This document shows, piece after piece, positions 5,129 through 7,272 of a stretch of 7,272 bases of DNA; position 1 is the stretch's first letter, and each line of letters starts with the position of its first letter. This stretch comes from Rubrobacteraceae bacterium (GTDB lineage: Bacteria > Actinomycetota > Rubrobacteria > Rubrobacterales > Rubrobacteraceae), in the NCBI GenBank assembly GCA_013698525.1, contig JACCSM010000639.1, positions 1-7,272 on the forward strand. Reading direction: 5' to 3'. The position numbers were made by a program, and so were the translations under genes. Below the pieces are notes generated by a model. That model did not search any database and was not told the DNA's origin. It saw nothing but the letters and a program-made list of their open reading frames with translations.

Positions 5129-7107
5129 AGTCGGGCCCCTACGGCAAAGGCGGTGATCGTTATCAGGGCGATCAGACCGATGACCATCACCGCGTACTGC
5201 GCCCCTACTATGACCCCGATGATCAGGACGCTTAGCAGGATAAACAGCGCGTAGGCCTGGACCCCGCCGCTCTGGAGCTTCTGCAGCAGCCCGCCCGTCC
5301 CGAGCGTCCCACGTCCGACCCCGCCAACGAGACCGCCGATGACGTTACGGTCGAACCCTCGGGTCGCCATTCCGAGCCACATCGCGAACCTCACGACGGT
5401 CGCGCCGTAGAGTTCGTCGAAGTACCATCCTTTGTCCAGGAACGTGTGGAGCCACGAGAGCCTGGCGGCGAGGGCCCCAGCCCACTCCGGCCTCGCCACG
5501 TAGAGCGCGTAGGCGAGCCCTATCCCGAGGAGGGCGGCGGCAACCGAGATCCCGCCGAGCGCGAAGCTGAAGGCGTGCGCTTCGAGGCCAAGCGTCGCCG
5601 CGGCGAACTCGCTCGGCCGCACGAACGCGCTGAAATAGTCCCTTACGGGAAGGCCGAATCCCTCCGGTATCCCGACCCAGCCGCTCACGATGGCGAGGAA
5701 GGCCAGGATCAGCATCGGCCCCGTCATGATTCCTGGCGACTCTGTGGCCTCCCTGGCCGGCTCGGTGCGCGGCTCGCCGGTAAAGGCGAGGAAGATGGCG
5801 CGGAAGATGTAGAAGGCTGTGAGGAATACGGTCAGCAGCGCCATGCCGAAGAGCAAGTAGTAGTGCTCCTCGTAGGCCGAGGCGACGATCGCGTCTTTGG
5901 ACCAGAAGCCTGCGAAGGGGAAGATCCCCGAGAGCGAGATGCCCGCTATGACCATGGCCCAGAACGTGATCGGCATCCTGCGCCTCAGTCCCCCCATCTC
6001 GAATAGGTTGTAGGAGTCCATCGCGTAGATAATGCTGCCGGCACACAGGAACAGGAGGGCCTTGAAGAAGGCGTGGTTGTAGAGGTGGAAGATGCCGGCC
6101 GTGTAGGAACCGAGCCCGAGGCCCAGCATCATGTACCCGAGCTGCGAGACGGTGGAGTAGGCGATCACACGCTTTATGTCCTTCTTGACCAGCGCCATGG
6201 TCGCGGCCATCAGCGCCGTAAAGCCGCCGATGTAGGCGACGACGAGCATGGCCGTGGGGCTCTGGACGAAGATGTCGTAGGTGCGCGCCACGAGGTAGAC
6301 GCCAGCCGCGACCATAGTGGCGGCGTGGATCAGGGCGCTCACAGGCGTAGGGCCCTCCATTGCGTCGGGGAGCCACACGTGCAAAGGGAACTGCGCGCTC
6401 TTGCCGACGGCGCCGACGAAGACGAGTATGACGGCCGTGGTTAACAGAGAGCCGCCGACAAACCCGGCCTGCGCGGCCTCCGAGACGTCCGTGAAGGCCG
6501 TAGAGCCGGTCGTCGCCCAGAAGATGATGATCCCGACGAACAGCGCGGCGTCCCCGATACGGGTGACGACAAACGCCTTTACAGCGGCGTCGCGGGCCGA
6601 AGGCTTCTCGAACCAGTGTCCGACGAGGAGGTATGAGCACAGGCCGACGAGCTCCCAGAAGACATAGAGTTGGATGAAGTTCGGCGCGAGCACGAGCCCG
6701 AGCATCGAGGCCGTGAAAAGGTTGAGCACAGCGTAGAACCAGGCGAAGCGTTTGTCGCCCTCCATAAACGCGCCCGAGTATAGCTGGATCATGAGGCTCA
6801 CGAAGCTAACGACGACGAGCATCACCGCGGCCAGGCCGTCGATGTACACCCCCATCGGGAACGAACCGCCCTGGTTCAGGTCTATCCAGTTGACCGAGAA
6901 CTCTATGGGCACCCCGCCGCCGGGGACGATGCCGGCGACGAACAAGAGGGCGAAGACCGAGAAGACGAGCGAGATAGTCACCCCGAGTATGGCGACGTAC
7001 TGGGCGTTCTCCTTGAGGAGGCGTCCGGTGAGGACCAGCACGAGGAAGACCAGCGCGGGGAGCGTCGGTATGGCCGTGATGATCAGCTGTTGGCCTACGG
7101 TCTGCAA
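5125..7107 (-). CDS. nuoL: NADH-quinone oxidoreductase subunit L (complex I antiporter-like subunit)
   Basis: A 660-residue membrane protein of full NuoL length, the distal proton-pumping subunit of complex I. Proton-path residues are visible: E152 in FWELVGLCSYLL, K236 in GAVGKSAQFPLH, K349 in NHAFFKALLFL and K404 in FWSKDAI, matching by motif E. coli E144, K229, K342 and K399. The signature WLPDAMEGPTPVSALIHAAT (245-264) is canonical. Beyond about residue 545 comes the long lateral helix region that runs along the membrane arm (with FLDKGWYFDELYGATVV), ending in a last membrane helix. The start is TTG at 7107, supported by AGAGGGG 5 nt upstream (7113-7119) and by the absence of another usable start before the first helix. 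The ribosome binding site overlaps the nuoK stop, and the 3' end overlaps nuoM by 4 bp. Confidence 0.97.
   Translation of the reverse strand: MQTVGQQLIITAIPTLPALVFLVLVLTGRLLKENAQYVAILGVTISLVFSVFALLFVAGIVPGGGVPIEFSVNWIDLNQGGSFPMGVYIDGLAAVMLVVVSFVSLMIQLYSGAFMEGDKRFAWFYAVLNLFTASMLGLVLAPNFIQLYVFWELVGLCSYLLVGHWFEKPSARDAAVKAFVVTRIGDAALFVGIIIFWATTGSTAFTDVSEAAQAGFVGGSLLTTAVILVFVGAVGKSAQFPLHVWLPDAMEGPTPVSALIHAATMVAAGVYLVARTYDIFVQSPTAMLVVAYIGGFTALMAATMALVKKDIKRVIAYSTVSQLGYMMLGLGLGSYTAGIFHLYNHAFFKALLFLCAGSIIYAMDSYNLFEMGGLRRRMPITFWAMVIAGISLSGIFPFAGFWSKDAIVASAYEEHYYLLFGMALLTVFLTAFYIFRAIFLAFTGEPRTEPAREATESPGIMTGPMLILAFLAIVSGWVGIPEGFGLPVRDYFSAFVRPSEFAAATLGLEAHAFSFALGGISVAAALLGIGLAYALYVARPEWAGALAARLSWLHTFLDKGWYFDELYGATVVRFAMWLGMATRGFDRNVIGGLVGGVGRGTLGTGGLLQKLQSGGVQAYALFILLSVLIIGVIVGAQYAVMVIGLIALITITAFAVGARL
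5136..5140 (-). promoter_or_regulatory. Shine-Dalgarno site of nuoM
   Basis: The minus strand reads AGGGG, 7 nt before the GTG at 5128 and inside the last codons of nuoL. It supports the GTG start that forms the GTGA stop-start overlap with nuoL. Confidence 0.6.
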
Positions 7108-7112
7108 GGGTT

Positions 7113-7119
7113 CCCCTCT
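7113..7119 (-). promoter_or_regulatory. Shine-Dalgarno site of nuoL
   Basis: The minus strand reads AGAGGGG, 5 nt before TTG at 7107. It overlaps the nuoK stop codon (7118-7120), indicates coupled translation, and is the main support for the rare TTG start. Confidence 0.7.
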
Positions 7120-7272
7120 AGCCCCTCATCGAGGTTACTTCGTCGACGTTCACGGTCCGCCGCGAGCGGAACACGGCAAGGACTATGGCGAGCCCGACCG
7201 CGATCTCCGCCGCGGCTATGGCGAGCACAAGCACGGCGTAGCTGACGCCGAGTCCTCCGGCGTTCGGGAGGT
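7118..7272 (-). CDS. nuoK: NADH-quinone oxidoreductase subunit K, C-terminal part only
   Basis: The last 50 codons and the TAG stop are present; the 5' end lies beyond the right edge. The translation contains [20 protein letters not shown] followed by [20 protein letters not shown] and SMRG. This matches the third membrane helix and C-terminal tail of NuoK, including the conserved membrane Glu in [11 protein letters not shown] (E. coli E72 by motif), part of the proton path that links the quinone site to the antiporter subunits. NuoK is a small protein of about 100 residues with three helices, so roughly half is visible. It stands 10 bp upstream of nuoL, the standard nuo order. Two ATA codons occur in this short stretch. 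Confidence 0.93.
   Translation of the reverse strand, partial: LPNAGGLGVSYAVLVLAIAAAEIAVGLAIVLAVFRSRRTVNVDEVTSMRG

Noticed and set aside
5345..6640. A 431-codon open frame on the minus strand inside nuoL
   Set aside because: It lies wholly within nuoL in another frame, is very rich in Arg, Gly and Pro as expected of an out-of-frame reading of GC-rich DNA, and shows no known domain.
3674..7107. Mrp-type Na+/H+ antiporter or membrane-bound hydrogenase subunits instead of NuoL/M
   Set aside because: The nuoK-L-M-N order, protein lengths and the lateral-helix C-terminus of NuoL fit complex I; nothing from mrp or hydrogenase operons is in view.

Overview
The window is GC-rich bacterial chromosome with every recognisable gene on the minus strand. 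Read in the direction of transcription (high to low coordinates) the order is: the 3' end of nuoK, complete nuoL, nuoM and nuoN, a complete sugar-nucleotide pyrophosphorylase gene with a left-handed beta-helix tail, a complete comF-type phosphoribosyltransferase gene, and the first 31 codons of hpf (ribosome hibernation factor). Gene content, high GC, use of GTG and TTG starts, and regular use of ATA (Ile) and AGG (Arg) codons in spite of high GC suggest a deep-branching actinobacterium, most likely Rubrobacter or a relative. This assignment is inference from memory of the lineage, not a search result.

Region 7272-2238 is the distal end of a respiratory complex I (NADH:quinone oxidoreductase) operon. 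nuoK, nuoL, nuoM and nuoN encode membrane-arm subunits. NuoL, NuoM and NuoN are the three antiporter-like proton-pumping subunits, and all keep the key Glu and Lys residues of the proton path. Genes are packed tightly: 10 bp between nuoK and nuoL, a 4-bp GTGA overlap between nuoL and nuoM, and 5 bp between nuoM and nuoN. They are almost certainly co-transcribed and partly translationally coupled. NuoM departs from the family signature at several otherwise conserved positions.

Region 2237-303 holds two housekeeping-like genes in the same direction. A 93-bp gap with a possible -10 box very close to the ATG precedes the sugar nucleotidyltransferase, so that gene may have its own, possibly leaderless, promoter. 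comF follows after 54 bp with a GTG start and a good ribosome binding site.

Region 302-95 is the main non-coding interval (208 bp). It carries tandem 8-bp units of the type GCTGAARY/GCTGACRY in two opposing orientations. The outer arms (117-134 and 284-301) form an 18-bp imperfect inverted repeat, one arm touching the comF stop and the other lying just upstream of the hpf ribosome binding site. This is the least explained element in the window. No tRNA, rRNA, CRISPR array, insertion sequence or other mobile gene was seen, and no complete novel system is evident.
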